In this document: in pieces, positions 1 to 9,038 of the stretch
Position numbering within the stretch: position 1 is the first letter of the stretch
Layout: each line of letters starts with the position of its first letter
NCBI GenBank assembly: GCA_014799385.1
Contig: JAAVIC010000033.1
Coordinates: 186,001 to 250,000, forward strand
Direction of reading: 5' to 3'
Origin: Oscillospiraceae bacterium
GTDB taxonomy: Bacteria; Bacillota; Clostridia; Oscillospirales; Ruminococcaceae
DNA: 64,000 nt
Translations under genes and position numbers: made by a program
The notes under the pieces: generated by a model
What the model saw: only the letters and a program-made list of their open reading frames with translations
Databases searched by the model: none
What the model was told of the DNA's origin: nothing

Positions 1-1221
1 CTGCCAGATTACGCCTTTTTTGTCAAGCAAAGCGCGGATTTCGCCCACGAACTCCGCCGATGCGTCCGAAGTTCCGCTCTTACCGCGCGAGCCGGTGTAT
101 TTTGTTACGCATACTCCGCCGTTCAGCACGGAAGCATTGTTCTTCTCGAATACGTCCGGAAAGGTCGGGTCGTATGCCGCGTTTACATCTGCGGAAAGGC
201 ACTTTGAATTTGAAAGCACCTCCCTGCCCTTCACACCGAAAGTCGCCGCCAGATCCGCGATAAAATACTTCAGATACGCGGAGCGCAAGCCCGTGTTGCC
301 ATCGGAGCCTGTTTCCTCCTTATCGGTGAGAATCGCGATAGCCGTTTTGCGCACGGATTTCGCGTTCAGCACCGCCATAAGCTCGGTATACGCGCACACT
401 CTGTCGTCTTGACCGTAGCCGCCGACAAGACTTCTGTCAAAGCCAATATCGCGCGCCTTAAACGCGGGAACGGCTTCCAGTTCCGCAGAGAGAAAATCCG
501 CCTCGGTAATTCCGTACTTCTCATTGAGAATCATCAGCAGATTGAGCTTTACGGCCTCGCTTGCCTCATCGTCCTTAAACGGGCGCGAACCAACGATTAT
601 ATTCAGTTCCTCGCCCTTTACAAGCTCAGTAGAGGGACGTTTCATCTGCGTGGTCGCCAAATGCGGCAGCAAGTCCGACACGCAGAACACCGGGTCGCCC
701 TCATCCTCGCCGATATTCACGGTGATTTTGCTTCCGTCCGTCTTGACAATCACGCCGTGCAGCGAAAGCGGTACGGTCGGCCACTGATACTTCTTGATTC
801 CGCCGTAGTAGTGGGTCTTGAAATAACCTACCTCGTCCTTTTCGTACAGCGGATTTTGTTTCATATCCAAACGCGGGGAGTCGATATGCGCAGCCACGAG
901 ATTTACGCCCTTTTCAATCGGCTCCTTTCCAACAATTGCCAGAATCACGGACTTTTCGCGATTTACGAGATACACCTTGTCCCCCGCTTTGTAGGTCTTA
1001 TCCTTGTCAAACGGAGCGAATCCGTGTTCCTTGGCAGCCTGTTTGATAAACGCTGTTGCTTCGCGTTCGGTCTTAGCCGCATCGAGGAAGTGCTTATAAT
1101 CCTCGCAGAATTTGTCCATCTTCTTGATTTCCGCATCGCTCATTCGGAGATATGCGTTCTTTTTCTGCATAAACAGCTTTTCCTTAAGCTCCTTTGCCGA
1201 CTGATTTTCTTTTTTAGCCAT
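1..1221 (-). CDS. M18 family aminopeptidase (C-terminus cut by window edge)
   Basis: Cytoplasmic zinc aminopeptidase of family M18, which removes N-terminal (often acidic) residues from peptides. The reading frame is open for 407 codons from ATG at 1221 and runs off the left edge, so roughly the last 60 residues are missing. Visible family motifs, in order, are AAHIDSPRLD (first metal ligand His), GYGQDDRVCAY (bridging Asp), DKEETGSDG (catalytic and metal-binding Glu pair) and the start of the region after CVTKYTG. An AAAGGG ribosome site precedes the start. It is the last visible gene of the leftward prfA operon, 20 bp after the lytic transglycosylase gene. The long plus-strand frames here are antisense shadows. 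Family assignment is secure; substrate preference is not. Confidence 0.9.
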   Translation of the reverse strand, partial: MAKKENQSAKELKEKLFMQKKNAYLRMSDAEIKKMDKFCEDYKHFLDAAKTEREATAFIKQAAKEHGFAPFDKDKTYKAGDKVYLVNREKSVILAIVGKEPIEKGVNLVAAHIDSPRLDMKQNPLYEKDEVGYFKTHYYGGIKKYQWPTVPLSLHGVIVKTDGSKITVNIGEDEGDPVFCVSDLLPHLATTQMKRPSTELVKGEELNIIVGSRPFKDDEASEAVKLNLLMILNEKYGITEADFLSAELEAVPAFKARDIGFDRSLVGGYGQDDRVCAYTELMAVLNAKSVRKTAIAILTDKEETGSDGNTGLRSAYLKYFIADLAATFGVKGREVLSNSKCLSADVNAAYDPTFPDVFEKNNASVLNGGVCVTKYTGSRGKSGTSDASAEFVGEIRALLDKKGVIWQ

Positions 1222-1241
1222 AATAATATTTCCCTTTCGGT

Positions 1242-1826
1242 TTATTTTTTATTGTAAAGCCTGAGATACATATCCATAGCTTTAGTGATCTTGCGAACAT
1301 AGTGCTCGGTGTCCTTGATCGGAATTTTGTCGAGATGTTCGCCGTCCAATGAATATCGCCTGTCCGCAAGCCATTCGTTGACATTTCCGCGACCCGCGTG
1401 ATAAGCCGCCGCGACCGCCTCAACATTGCCGAACTCCTCATACAGATACCCCAACAGCCAACAACCGTATTTGATATTAGTTTCGGGGTCATACATATCG
1501 GTATACACTGTGTCATCATCGTCCATCTTGAACTTTATCCAGTCGAAGGTATCCTCCATAATCTGCATAAGTCCGCGTGCGCCGACATTGGAAACAGCGT
1601 CCCGACGGAATCCGCTTTCGGTCTTGATCACCGCATAGACAAGATATTTGTCTACATTATATTCAGCCGAGTATTTCTCGACATATTCCTCATATTTAAT
1701 CGGGTAGTTTCGATCGATATATATACTGTATATGATATATACAAGCATTCCCAACAGCATAGCCGATATAATCGATACAACTATCACAAACGGCGCTATG
1801 CTCTTTTTTCTTTTACGAGTTGTCAT
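1242..1826 (-). CDS. membrane-anchored lytic transglycosylase (SLT/GH23 domain)
   Basis: Predicted peptidoglycan lytic transglycosylase of 194 residues. A basic N-terminus (MTTRKRKK) precedes one membrane segment at about residues 11-35, and the SLT domain then lies outside the cell. The catalytic glutamate is seen in VIKTESGF (Glu70), followed by the usual SNVGARGLMQI and, later, AAYHAGRGNV and YVRKI, all typical of the GH23 SLT fold. Its ATG overlaps the coaE stop codon (ATGA), so translation is coupled. It probably trims glycan strands during growth or sporulation. Role within the cell wall is inferred from the family only. Confidence 0.9.
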   Translation of the reverse strand: MTTRKRKKSIAPFVIVVSIISAMLLGMLVYIIYSIYIDRNYPIKYEEYVEKYSAEYNVDKYLVYAVIKTESGFRRDAVSNVGARGLMQIMEDTFDWIKFKMDDDDTVYTDMYDPETNIKYGCWLLGYLYEEFGNVEAVAAAYHAGRGNVNEWLADRRYSLDGEHLDKIPIKDTEHYVRKITKAMDMYLRLYNKK

Positions 1827-2422
1827 TTTATGCCTTTCAATTTGTCAATCACATCATAAGCGCGCTCGAAAAGCCGCTCCTTTGTGTCGTTATTTTCGAT
1901 GGTAAAGTCGGAATGTTCCTTGAAAAACTCCGCAGAATGCTGCGAGGAAAGCCGCGCTTTTGCTTGCTCTTCGGTTAGCTTATCGCGCCTGCAAATCCGT
2001 TGGCGGCAAAATTCCGGCTCTGCCGTAACGCTTACAATAGCCGTGCATATTATATCCAGCCCCGCTTCAAACAGCGTTGGAGCGTCCAACAGAACATCGC
2101 TGTCCGCAGACCTGACTTTCCCAATTACGTCAAAGATGATATACGGGAAAATTATGCGGTTGTACAGTTCGCGCATTTCGGAATCGTTGAAGATAATATC
2201 GGCAGTGACCGCGCGGTTGAGGGTTCCATCGGGATTCAGCAGCTTTTTGGGGAATCGGCTGTCCAATTCCCTCAAAAACGCGGGATTATCGGCGACTTTT
2301 CGCGCAGAATTATCGCAGTCTACCACCGTGAAACCACGGTCTTGAAACGCTTCGCGAACGGTGGATTTCCCCGCGCCGCTGTTTCCGGCAAGCCCTATTA
2401 TCATAATATTTGGCAAATTCAC
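1823..2422 (-). CDS. coaE: dephospho-CoA kinase
   Basis: Catalyses the last step of coenzyme A synthesis, ATP-dependent phosphorylation of the 3'-hydroxyl of dephospho-CoA. The Walker A loop GNSGAGKST sits at residues 13-21, followed by the family's VVDCDNSAR and the LLDAPTLFEAGLD segment. Length (199 residues) is normal. The start is taken as GTG at 2422 because GAGG lies about 9 bp upstream, inside the end of the preceding gene; an ATG at 2404 has no ribosome site. It lies between tsaC (5 bp upstream) and the lytic transglycosylase gene (4-bp overlap) in the prfA operon. Confidence 0.95.
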   Translation of the reverse strand: MNLPNIMIIGLAGNSGAGKSTVREAFQDRGFTVVDCDNSARKVADNPAFLRELDSRFPKKLLNPDGTLNRAVTADIIFNDSEMRELYNRIIFPYIIFDVIGKVRSADSDVLLDAPTLFEAGLDIICTAIVSVTAEPEFCRQRICRRDKLTEEQAKARLSSQHSAEFFKEHSDFTIENNDTKERLFERAYDVIDKLKGIK

Positions 2423-2427
2423 GTTTA

Positions 2428-3438
2428 TTATACCTCAACAATCCTGAATGCCGCCGCACGCAGTAGGCGGTTATACACCGCAAGCCCCACTCCGCTCTTT
2501 TCGGGGATTTCCACCAGAACGGTTTTCGCGCCGATTTCGTCCGCCTTTCGCAGCAGCGAAAACAGCCGCCGCGCCTGAATTTCGGGAGTTGCGCCGTAGT
2601 CCATAAAGCAGCCCTCTTCGGGAACTCCCGCGCCGAGCGCAACCAGGTTTTGCTCAAATCTCGCGCGTTTCGCGCAATAGTCTGTGAATCTTGCGCCGTG
2701 AGCATTTATAATGTATACGTCCGCTTTTGGGGAATAATGCTTGTATTTCATTCCCGGAGAGAGCACGCGTTCGTCCTTGGCGGGCTGAACGGTAACCGCC
2801 CTGTCCACCTCGACCTCGGCGAACTTCGAGAGCATTTCCGCCGTAATTCCGCCGGGACGCAGAATACGGATTTTACCGTCCTTAAAACAAATCACGGTGC
2901 TTTCTACCCCTACAGAGCATTCGCCGCCGTCAATTATCAGCGGGATTTTGCCGTTTAAGTCCTCATAAACGTGCATTGCCGTTGTGGGACTGGGCTTTCC
3001 CGAAAGATTAGCGGAGGGTGCAGCAAGCGGAAAGCCGCATTTCTTGATGATTGCCAGCGCAGCCTCGCTTTCGGGCATACGTATCGCGACCGTATCCAAA
3101 CCGCCGCTTACCGTATCCGAAATCAAGTCTGACTTCGGAAAAATCATCGTAAGCGGTCCGCCCCAGAAGCGTTCAGCAAGCTGATTCGCGATTTCCGGAA
3201 TCTCCCTCACCAACGGCGGAAGCATTTTCATACTCGCTATATGGACAATCAACGGATTGTCCTGCGGTCTGCCCTTGACGCGGAAGATATTTTTCACACC
3301 CCAATCGTCCAGAGCATTCGCGGCAAGACCGTACACCGTTTCGGTCGGAATCGCCACGATTCGCCTGTTTGCGAGCAGCTCCGCCGCTTCGGCAACGCTC
3401 TCTCTGTCAAACGGGAGAACTTTCGTTTCGTAGTCCAT
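2428..3438 (-). CDS. tsaC: L-threonylcarbamoyladenylate synthase (Sua5/YwlC type)
   Basis: Makes threonylcarbamoyl-AMP from threonine, bicarbonate and ATP, the first step of the t6A37 modification of ANN-decoding tRNAs. The YrdC fold is clear: IVAIPTETVYGLAANA, KGRPQDNPLIVH, and SANLSGKPSPTTA. At 336 residues it is the long Sua5 form, with a C-terminal domain after the linker. The start at 3438 is chosen over an in-frame upstream ATG because AGGAGAG lies 5 bp before it and it sits one base after the prfA stop. The prfA-tsaC pairing is common in Firmicutes. Confidence 0.95.
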   Translation of the reverse strand: MDYETKVLPFDRESVAEAAELLANRRIVAIPTETVYGLAANALDDWGVKNIFRVKGRPQDNPLIVHIASMKMLPPLVREIPEIANQLAERFWGGPLTMIFPKSDLISDTVSGGLDTVAIRMPESEAALAIIKKCGFPLAAPSANLSGKPSPTTAMHVYEDLNGKIPLIIDGGECSVGVESTVICFKDGKIRILRPGGITAEMLSKFAEVEVDRAVTVQPAKDERVLSPGMKYKHYSPKADVYIINAHGARFTDYCAKRARFEQNLVALGAGVPEEGCFMDYGATPEIQARRLFSLLRKADEIGAKTVLVEIPEKSGVGLAVYNRLLRAAAFRIVEV

Positions 3439-3439
3439 A

Positions 3440-4507
3440 TCAACTCTCCTGTTTAAGCAGTTTCGCGGTTCTGTCGGCAACGCGCAGAGCCTCGAAAACC
3501 TCATCGCAGTTTCCGTTCATCATATCGTCCAGTTTGTACAGTGTAAGACCGATTCGGTGGTCGGTAACACGCGACTGTGGGAAATTGTATGTCCTGATAC
3601 GCTCGGAGCGGTCGCCGCTTCCGACCTGAACGCGGCGTTCCTCAGCGATTGCGCTGTCACGAGCGGTTTTTTCAGCTTCATACAGCTTACTGTACAGCAT
3701 TTTCATAGCCTTGTCCTTGTTTTTCATCTGAGAACGCTCCTCTTGGCATTCCACAACAGTTCCCGTGGGATTGTGGATTATCCGCACCGCAGATTCGGTC
3801 TTGTTTATGTGCTGACCGCCCGCGCCGCTGGAGCGGTAAGTCTGAATCGTCAAATCCGCGGGATTGATGTTTACATCAACCTCTTCCACCTCAGGCAATA
3901 CAGCAACCGTAACGGTCGATGTCTGAATCCTCCCCTGGGATTCAGTTTCGGGAACACGCTGAACGCGATGAACACCGCTTTCGTACTTTAACTTCGCGTA
4001 TACGCTCTCGCCCTCCACTCCAAAGCTGATTTCTCTGTAACCGCCAAGCTCCGTGGGATTGCTGCTCATCACATCGATTTTCCACCCTTGATGCGCCGCG
4101 TACATTGAGTACATTCGGAACATTGAGTTCGCGAACAGCGCTGCTTCCTCGCCGCCCGCGCCTGCGCGGATCTCCACGATGACGCTCTTGTCATCGTCCG
4201 GGTCGCGCGGCAGCAACAGGATTTTCAGCTCCTCGGTGTATTGCTCCATACGCCCCTTTGCGGAGAGCAGTTCCTCTTGAGCCATCTCACGCAGCTCCGC
4301 GTCACCGTCCTCAAGAGCCGCCTTAGCGTCCTCGTAATCGCTGCTTGCCTTGAGATACAGCTTATATACGTCAATCAGCGGTGTGAGATTTTTGTACTCG
4401 CGCATAAGCTCGGTATAGAGCTTGTTATCCGAAACCACCTTTGGGTCGGACAGCTTTGCGCTTATTTCATCATATCGAGCCTGAGCGGCTCCAAGTTTTT
4501 CCAACAT
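3440..4507 (-). CDS. prfA: peptide chain release factor 1
   Basis: Recognises UAA and UAG stop codons and triggers peptide release on the ribosome. The protein is 355 residues, normal for RF1. The codon-reading P-x-T motif appears as VPETESQGR, and the peptidyl-transferase-centre GGQ motif as SSGAGGQHINKTESA. The C-terminal stretch YNFPQSRVTDHRIG is also typical. ATG at 4507 is preceded by GGAGG. It follows the DUF951 gene in a leftward operon and is followed directly by tsaC. Confidence 0.98.
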   Translation of the reverse strand: MLEKLGAAQARYDEISAKLSDPKVVSDNKLYTELMREYKNLTPLIDVYKLYLKASSDYEDAKAALEDGDAELREMAQEELLSAKGRMEQYTEELKILLLPRDPDDDKSVIVEIRAGAGGEEAALFANSMFRMYSMYAAHQGWKIDVMSSNPTELGGYREISFGVEGESVYAKLKYESGVHRVQRVPETESQGRIQTSTVTVAVLPEVEEVDVNINPADLTIQTYRSSGAGGQHINKTESAVRIIHNPTGTVVECQEERSQMKNKDKAMKMLYSKLYEAEKTARDSAIAEERRVQVGSGDRSERIRTYNFPQSRVTDHRIGLTLYKLDDMMNGNCDEVFEALRVADRTAKLLKQES

Positions 4508-4548
4508 AGTAAACCTCCAAATATTGTAATTAGAAATATTTGGAAACG

Positions 4549-4749
4549 CTAACCCTCGCAGTTATCCGACTCGTGAATTACGGATTTGATTTTCTTCTCA
4601 CACTTCGACCTCGGAATCATAAACATATGCCCGCAGCCCATACACGAGAGTTTGAAGTCCGCTCCCGCGCGCAGAACCTTCATTTTGTTGTTCCCGCAGC
4701 CGGGGTGGTTCTTCTTCATTACAAGCACATCTCCCACAAAAATATCCAT
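4549..4749 (-). CDS. DUF951 domain protein
   Basis: Small protein of 66 residues matching the DUF951 family, found almost only in Firmicutes and of unknown function. The family pattern is clear: MDIFVGDVL at the start, then a four-cysteine arrangement (Cys in HPGCGNN and in LSCMGCGH) and MIPRSKCEKKIK near the end, suggesting a small metal-binding fold. ATG at 4749 is preceded by GAGGATT and by a good promoter at 4791-4819, so it is the first gene of the leftward operon continuing to prfA. An upstream in-frame start would lengthen it by seven residues without a ribosome site. Confidence 0.88.
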   Translation of the reverse strand: MDIFVGDVLVMKKNHPGCGNNKMKVLRAGADFKLSCMGCGHMFMIPRSKCEKKIKSVIHESDNCEG

Positions 4750-4790
4750 AATAATCCTCGATAGATACAATATTTTGAATATACTTTTTA

Positions 4791-4819
4791 ATTATAACAT
4801 ATTTTTTACAATTTTTCAA
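4791..4819 (-). promoter_or_regulatory. sigma-A type promoter for the DUF951-prfA operon
   Basis: On the minus strand TTGAAA is followed after 17 bp by TATAAT, 42 bp before the DUF951 start codon. Confidence 0.7.
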
Positions 4820-4844
4820 TATTTTTACGGGAAAAATTCACAAA

Positions 4845-4890
4845 TATTTTATAAAACAGGAAATCCCCATTGCATAAGCAAGGGGGATTT
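4845..4890 (-). terminator. probable terminator of the tRNA transcript
   Basis: Reading leftward, 13-nt arms (4861-4873 and 4878-4890) pair with one mismatch around a four-base loop and are followed by a T-rich run. It resembles, and looks like a diverged copy of, the perfect palindrome at 5053-5100. Confidence 0.55.
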
Positions 4891-5100
4891 ATCTCGACTA
4901 AAACAGCAGAGTACCCCGCGCAGTTTTTGCGTATTTTGCGCGAAGCGCAAAGTCGAATTGCCATTAGGGTAATTCGCAAACCTGTTTGACGCAAAAGTGT
5001 GCCAGCAAAGAGCATTCGCGGCTCGCCAACGGCGAACCGCGAATGCCTTTGCGTTGAGCAGAAATCCCTCTTGCGAAAGCAAGAGGGATTTCTGCTCAAC
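4861..5100. repeat. array of hairpins between DUF951 and tRNA-Arg
   Basis: This 240-bp stretch holds no credible gene. It is a series of stem-loops: a 13-bp imperfect stem at 4861-4890, TTTGCGC with GCGCAAA about a GAA loop, GAATTGCC with GGTAATTC, a 16-bp stem with one mismatch at 5012-5046, and a perfect 22-bp stem at 5053-5100 that ends on the base before the tRNA CCA. The two outer hairpins share the core AAATCCC..TTGC..GCAA..GGGATTT, so one is probably a copy of the other. Confidence 0.75.
5053..5100. repeat. perfect 22-bp palindrome with GAAA loop abutting tRNA-Arg
   Basis: Arms at 5053-5074 and 5079-5100 are exact reverse complements separated by GAAA. The element touches the tRNA-Arg 3' CCA with no spacer. 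There is no T-run after it on either strand, so it is not a classical terminator; it may act in 3'-end processing or be a mobile palindrome. Confidence 0.85.
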
Positions 5101-5177
5101 TGGTACGCCCGGTGCGATTCGAACGCACGGCACATAGCGTCGGAGGCTATTGCTCTATCCAGCTGAGCTACGGGCGC
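5101..5177 (-). tRNA. tRNA-Arg (CCG anticodon)
   Basis: A full cloverleaf is seen on the minus strand: acceptor GCGCCCG pairing with CGGGCGT (one G-T at the end), D arm GCTC/GAGC, anticodon stem ATAGC/GCTAT with loop CTCCGAC giving anticodon CCG, and T arm GTGCG TTCGAAT CGCAC. The discriminator A and CCA end are encoded. It follows tRNA-Lys in one leftward transcript. Confidence 0.95.
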
Positions 5178-5241
5178 TAATAAAACGGCGGCAAGCCGCG
5201 AAAACAAATCCTCAACGCAAGCCCGCCGCCACTGTACATTG

Positions 5242-5317
5242 TGGTGATCCACCCGGGAATCGAACCCGGGACACCTTAATTAAAAGTCAAGTGCTCTACC
5301 ACCTGAGCTAGTGGATC
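5242..5317 (-). tRNA. tRNA-Lys (TTT anticodon)
   Basis: Cloverleaf on the minus strand: acceptor GATCCAC/GTGGATC fully paired, D arm GCTC/GAGC, anticodon stem CTTGA/TTAAG with loop CTTTTAA (anticodon TTT), T arm CCGGG TTCGATT CCCGG, encoded ACCA. A strong promoter lies 18 bp upstream. Confidence 0.96.
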
Positions 5318-5334
5318 ATCTATGCAACATTGAA

Positions 5335-5363
5335 ATTATATCACAAAAAAGATGATTTGTCAA
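5335..5363 (-). promoter_or_regulatory. sigma-A promoter for the tRNA-Lys/tRNA-Arg transcript
   Basis: Minus-strand TTGACA, a 17-bp spacer and TATAAT: a full consensus match just upstream of tRNA-Lys. Confidence 0.88.
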
Positions 5364-5425
5364 GGGGTTTTTTGAAATTTTTTCAAAATTTTATGCTTTT
5401 TTGGATTTGAACGTAAAATACAATC

Positions 5426-5454
5426 TTGACAAAAACAAACAAATGATGTATAAT
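5426..5454 (+). promoter_or_regulatory. sigma-A promoter of radC
   Basis: TTGACA, 17 bp, TATAAT. The start codon of radC lies about 140 bp further on, leaving a leader that contains the hairpin at 5516-5543. Confidence 0.88.
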
Positions 5455-5515
5455 ATATACGTTACAATCTTCGGAAAAATCTGTTCTCAATAAAAAAATA
5501 TCTTTATTTTATACG

Positions 5516-5543
5516 GTTCTCCCTGCCGCATGGCGGGGAGAAC
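5516..5543 (+). promoter_or_regulatory. hairpin in the radC leader
   Basis: Twelve-nucleotide arms (5516-5527 and 5532-5543) pair with a single G-T around the loop GCAT. It is not followed by a T-run, so it is a leader structure rather than an obvious terminator. Function unknown. Confidence 0.5.
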
Positions 5544-5596
5544 TGCGGGTTTATATACAGTATGTGATGTGTAGAACTTTGTGGAAGGGAGAAAAA

Positions 5597-6307
5597 ATGC
5601 CGTCGGATTATCAAAAGCATAAGCAAAAGGTAGAAGAGATGAACAAAATCCTCCAAGAATGCAGCGAGGATAGCAGAGGTCTTGCGCGATATGGAGAAAA
5701 AGGCGCATTGGAAATAATTCTGAAGTACGTTTTTAACAAGAAAAATTACGAAGAGCTCAGCGATGTGCTGTTAAAGCGTTTCGGTTCAATCCGCGAGATT
5801 TTTTCCACCGACATGGACGAGCTTTACACCGTAAAGGAATTGGGCAGAGCCTCAGCGGAGCACATTTGCTTTATCGGAGATGTTTTCCGAATTGAATCCA
5901 TTGAACAGCCAAAAGAAGACAGCTTTTTAACATTTAACTCCTCGCTTCAGTTTTGCAGAGAACTTTTTAATGTGTATGTAAAAGAAGCGATGTATGTTGT
6001 CTATATTGACAATCATTTTCACCCCATTGTTATGGAAGAAATAAGCAAAAAACTCAGCACCATCACCACATTTGATATAAAGAAAATATTAAGGAAAACC
6101 ATGGAGGTTAACGCCGAAAAAATCCTTATAACCCACAATCACCCCAACGGGACTTCAACTCCGTCATCTCAGGACATCTCCACCACCCGAAGAATCGCGT
6201 TCCTTTTGAAGGAGATTGGGATTGTTATGGTTGATCACATTATCATCGCCGGAAATAAATATTGCTCTTTCCGAAAATCGGGATATTTTGATGGGGTTTT
6301 GGATTAG
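5597..6307 (+). CDS. radC: RadC family JAB/MPN-domain protein
   Basis: RadC-type protein of 236 residues. An N-terminal helix-hairpin-helix part ([20 protein letters not shown]) precedes the JAB metal-binding domain, whose motif [16 protein letters not shown] carries the HxH and the later Ser/Asp. Despite the name, RadC proteins have no established repair function; the fold suggests a metallo-isopeptidase or nuclease-like enzyme. ATG at 5597 is preceded by GGGAG and is preferred to an upstream in-frame ATG at 5564. Directly followed by uvrB, 31 bp away, which would fit a DNA-damage context. Confidence 0.9.
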   Translation: MPSDYQKHKQKVEEMNKILQECSEDSRGLARYGEKGALEIILKYVFNKKNYEELSDVLLKRFGSIREIFSTDMDELYTVKELGRASAEHICFIGDVFRIESIEQPKEDSFLTFNSSLQFCRELFNVYVKEAMYVVYIDNHFHPIVMEEISKKLSTITTFDIKKILRKTMEVNAEKILITHNHPNGTSTPSSQDISTTRRIAFLLKEIGIVMVDHIIIAGNKYCSFRKSGYFDGVLD

Positions 6308-6338
6308 AGCGTGTTCACAAATAATGAATGAGGTGCAT

Positions 6339-8318
6339 ATGGAAAATTCACGGAAATTTGAACTTCACTCCGAATACAAGCCTACGGGAGATCAGCCCGA
6401 TGCGATCAGAATGCTTTCCGAAGGTGTTTTGCGCGGCGACAAGGAGCAGACGCTCCTCGGAGTTACCGGCTCGGGAAAAACGTTCACGATGGCTAATATT
6501 ATCGCCAACGTGAACAAGCCTACTTTAGTTCTGGCACATAATAAGACCCTTGCGGCGCAGCTTTGCTCCGAGTTCCGCGAGTTTTTCCCGAATAACGCAG
6601 TGGAATTTTTTGTCAGTTATTACGATTATTACCAACCCGAAGCGTACATTCCCTCCACAGATGCGTACATCGAAAAGGATAGCGCGATAAACGATGAAAT
6701 TGACCGTCTTCGTCACTCGGCGACTGCGGCTCTCGCGGAACGGCGCGATGTCATTATCGTGTCCTCTGTGTCCTGTATCTACTCACTCGGAAGCCCCGAA
6801 GATTATCGTACAAATACGCTTTCGCTGCGTCAAGGGCAGGAAATCTCGCGTGATACGGTTATCACAAAGCTCGTTGAAATGCAGTATGAGCGCAACGAAA
6901 TCAGCTTTACGCGCAACAAATTCCGCGTGCGCGGCGATACGGTGGAAATTTTCCCGGCGGGGAGCACCAGCGAAACTGCCGTTCGTGTGGAGTTCTTCGG
7001 AGATGAGATCGACCGTATAAGCGAGTTTGAGGTAGTCACCGGGAACACCCGAGGACAGCTTCTGCACGCAATGATTTTCCCCGCGTCACATTACATCATC
7101 GGCAGAGAGAAGATGGAAGATGCGCTCGCGGAGCTTGAATCCGAGATGGAGGAGCGAATCAAATATTTCAAGGACAACAACAAGCTGATTGAGGCGCAGC
7201 GAATCGAGCAGCGCACACGCTACGATATGGAAATGCTCCGCGAAATCGGTATGTGTAAGGGTATCGAAAACTACTCGCGCGTATTGGCGCGCCGTCCGCC
7301 GGGTAGTACGCCGATTACGCTTATAGACCACTTCCCCGCTGATTTTCTGCTGATGGTGGACGAAAGTCACGTCACGCTGCCGCAGGTTCGCGGAATGTAC
7401 GGCGGAGATGTCGCGAGAAAGAGAAATCTTGTGGACTACGGATTCCGTCTGCCGTGCGCGTATGATAACCGTCCGCTGAATTTTGATGAGTTCTACGAAA
7501 AAATCCCACAGGCGATTTTCGTTTCGGCAACTCCCGGAGATTTCGAGAAAGAACGCTCCACACAGATCGTTGAGCAGATTATCCGCCCCACGGGGCTGCT
7601 CGACCCGGAAATCATCGTTAAACCCACCGAGGGTCAGATCGAGGACTTGATTTCCGAAATCAACACACGGATTGAGAAAAAACAACGCGTCCTTGTCACC
7701 ACGCTCACCAAGAAGATGGCGGAGGACTTGACGGATTACCTCGACAAGGCGGGCATTCGGGTAAGGTATATGCATCACGATATTGACACTATCGAACGTA
7801 TGGAAATAATCCGCGACTTGCGCTCCGGGGAGTTTGACGTGCTTGTTGGAATAAACTTACTCCGAGAGGGATTGGATATTCCCGAAGTATCGCTTGTGGC
7901 GATTCTGGACGCGGACAAGGAGGGCTTTCTGCGTTCCGAAACATCGCTTGTTCAGACGATAGGACGCGCCGCGCGAAATGCCGAGGGTACGGTGATTATG
8001 TACGCGGACGAGGTAACACATTCGATGAAGATGGCAATTACAGAAACTCAACGCCGCCGCGAGATTCAACAGCGTTACAACACCGAAAACGGCATTATCC
8101 CGCGAACTATTATCAAGGAGGTACGCGATGTTTTGGAAATCACCAAAAAAGAGGACAAGCGTCATAAGGGCAAGAAATCGGATCTCAAGAAGCTGCCGCG
8201 CCGCGAACGCGAGCAACTGATAGCCCGTTATACCGCCGAAATGAAAAAGGCGGCAAAGCTCCTCGATTTCGAGCACGCGGCATATTTACGTGACAGGATA
8301 AAGGAGCTGGAGGGGTAA
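6339..8318 (+). CDS. uvrB: excinuclease ABC subunit B
   Basis: Damage-verifying helicase-like subunit of nucleotide excision repair, working with UvrA (9437-12283 here) and UvrC. The 659-residue protein has Walker A GVTGSGKT, the beta-hairpin region [10 protein letters not shown], the DESH box, helicase motif VI (QTIGRAARN), and a C-terminal UVR motif ([14 protein letters not shown]). The start at 6339 is chosen because GAGGTG lies 5 bp upstream; longer in-frame starts reach back into radC without support. Confidence 0.98.
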   Translation: MENSRKFELHSEYKPTGDQPDAIRMLSEGVLRGDKEQTLLGVTGSGKTFTMANIIANVNKPTLVLAHNKTLAAQLCSEFREFFPNNAVEFFVSYYDYYQPEAYIPSTDAYIEKDSAINDEIDRLRHSATAALAERRDVIIVSSVSCIYSLGSPEDYRTNTLSLRQGQEISRDTVITKLVEMQYERNEISFTRNKFRVRGDTVEIFPAGSTSETAVRVEFFGDEIDRISEFEVVTGNTRGQLLHAMIFPASHYIIGREKMEDALAELESEMEERIKYFKDNNKLIEAQRIEQRTRYDMEMLREIGMCKGIENYSRVLARRPPGSTPITLIDHFPADFLLMVDESHVTLPQVRGMYGGDVARKRNLVDYGFRLPCAYDNRPLNFDEFYEKIPQAIFVSATPGDFEKERSTQIVEQIIRPTGLLDPEIIVKPTEGQIEDLISEINTRIEKKQRVLVTTLTKKMAEDLTDYLDKAGIRVRYMHHDIDTIERMEIIRDLRSGEFDVLVGINLLREGLDIPEVSLVAILDADKEGFLRSETSLVQTIGRAARNAEGTVIMYADEVTHSMKMAITETQRRREIQQRYNTENGIIPRTIIKEVRDVLEITKKEDKRHKGKKSDLKKLPRREREQLIARYTAEMKKAAKLLDFEHAAYLRDRIKELEG

Positions 8319-8324
8319 CCGTTT

Positions 8325-9023
8325 ATGAAGATAATAAAAGACATAAGACCATATAAAAGCCAAACAGAAAACACAGACGGAAATCCTATGCCCCAAAACC
8401 TTGCCGCCAAATTCGTCAATGTCGCGCTCCATAGAGTTGCGATGAAACTGAGAGAGCAAGAATTTGTTCTGGGTGATTTTGACCATCTGTATTTGAATTT
8501 CACACCTTGCATTACAAAAGGAGCTTTTCAACTTTCCAAACGAACAGTTGACAGATATTTTCCTTGGTACAGATATTATGATGTTGGTGTAGACGAGGAA
8601 ATGTTCGATAAACTAGATTCAAGTGAATATGCCGATTTTATTTTGGAATCGGCAAAACAAGTTCTGCTGAATTGTTTCTGCGATAATGCCGATTGGGAAC
8701 AAAAAATCACAAATGCATTTATTGAGGCGAAAAAAGGTGAGAATATGCTTGTACGCTTTAAGGTAAAGCAGGGAGCCAAATACAAGGCTGTAATTTTTCT
8801 GCGGTATCTCGAAAGTGCGGAGTACTCTCCTCTGCTTTGCGTGTACAACCCGGACGGAGCGGAGATTCTGCGGGAGGATTTACCGCCGACTGCCGACCTG
8901 TCGTCTATCGGCGAAATTCAGCTAAGCAGCAAAAGAGTTACTGTAAAACCAAGAAAAAACAGCTTTTCAAAGGATTTGACAGATATATCTTTTGATTTAC
9001 AGCATTTTATTACTGCAAAATAA
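8325..9023 (+). CDS. hypothetical protein
   Basis: A 232-residue soluble protein I do not recognise. It has no signal peptide or membrane segment. It contains mixed alpha/beta-like sequence with aromatic-rich patches (FPWYRYYDVGVDEEMF) and a basic C-terminal part. Start ATG at 8325 uses a GGAGG within the uvrB end, so it is probably translated from the uvrB message. It is followed by the DUF3795 gene; both small genes separate uvrB from uvrA, which are often adjacent. It could be an accessory or immunity-like protein, but nothing in the sequence proves this. Confidence 0.7.
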   Translation: MKIIKDIRPYKSQTENTDGNPMPQNLAAKFVNVALHRVAMKLREQEFVLGDFDHLYLNFTPCITKGAFQLSKRTVDRYFPWYRYYDVGVDEEMFDKLDSSEYADFILESAKQVLLNCFCDNADWEQKITNAFIEAKKGENMLVRFKVKQGAKYKAVIFLRYLESAEYSPLLCVYNPDGAEILREDLPPTADLSSIGEIQLSSKRVTVKPRKNSFSKDLTDISFDLQHFITAK

Positions 9024-9038
9024 TTTTAGGAGAAAATT

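Noticed and set aside
409-1257. 282-codon plus-strand frame at the left edge
   Set aside because: It is antisense to a clear M18 aminopeptidase with good motifs on the minus strand.
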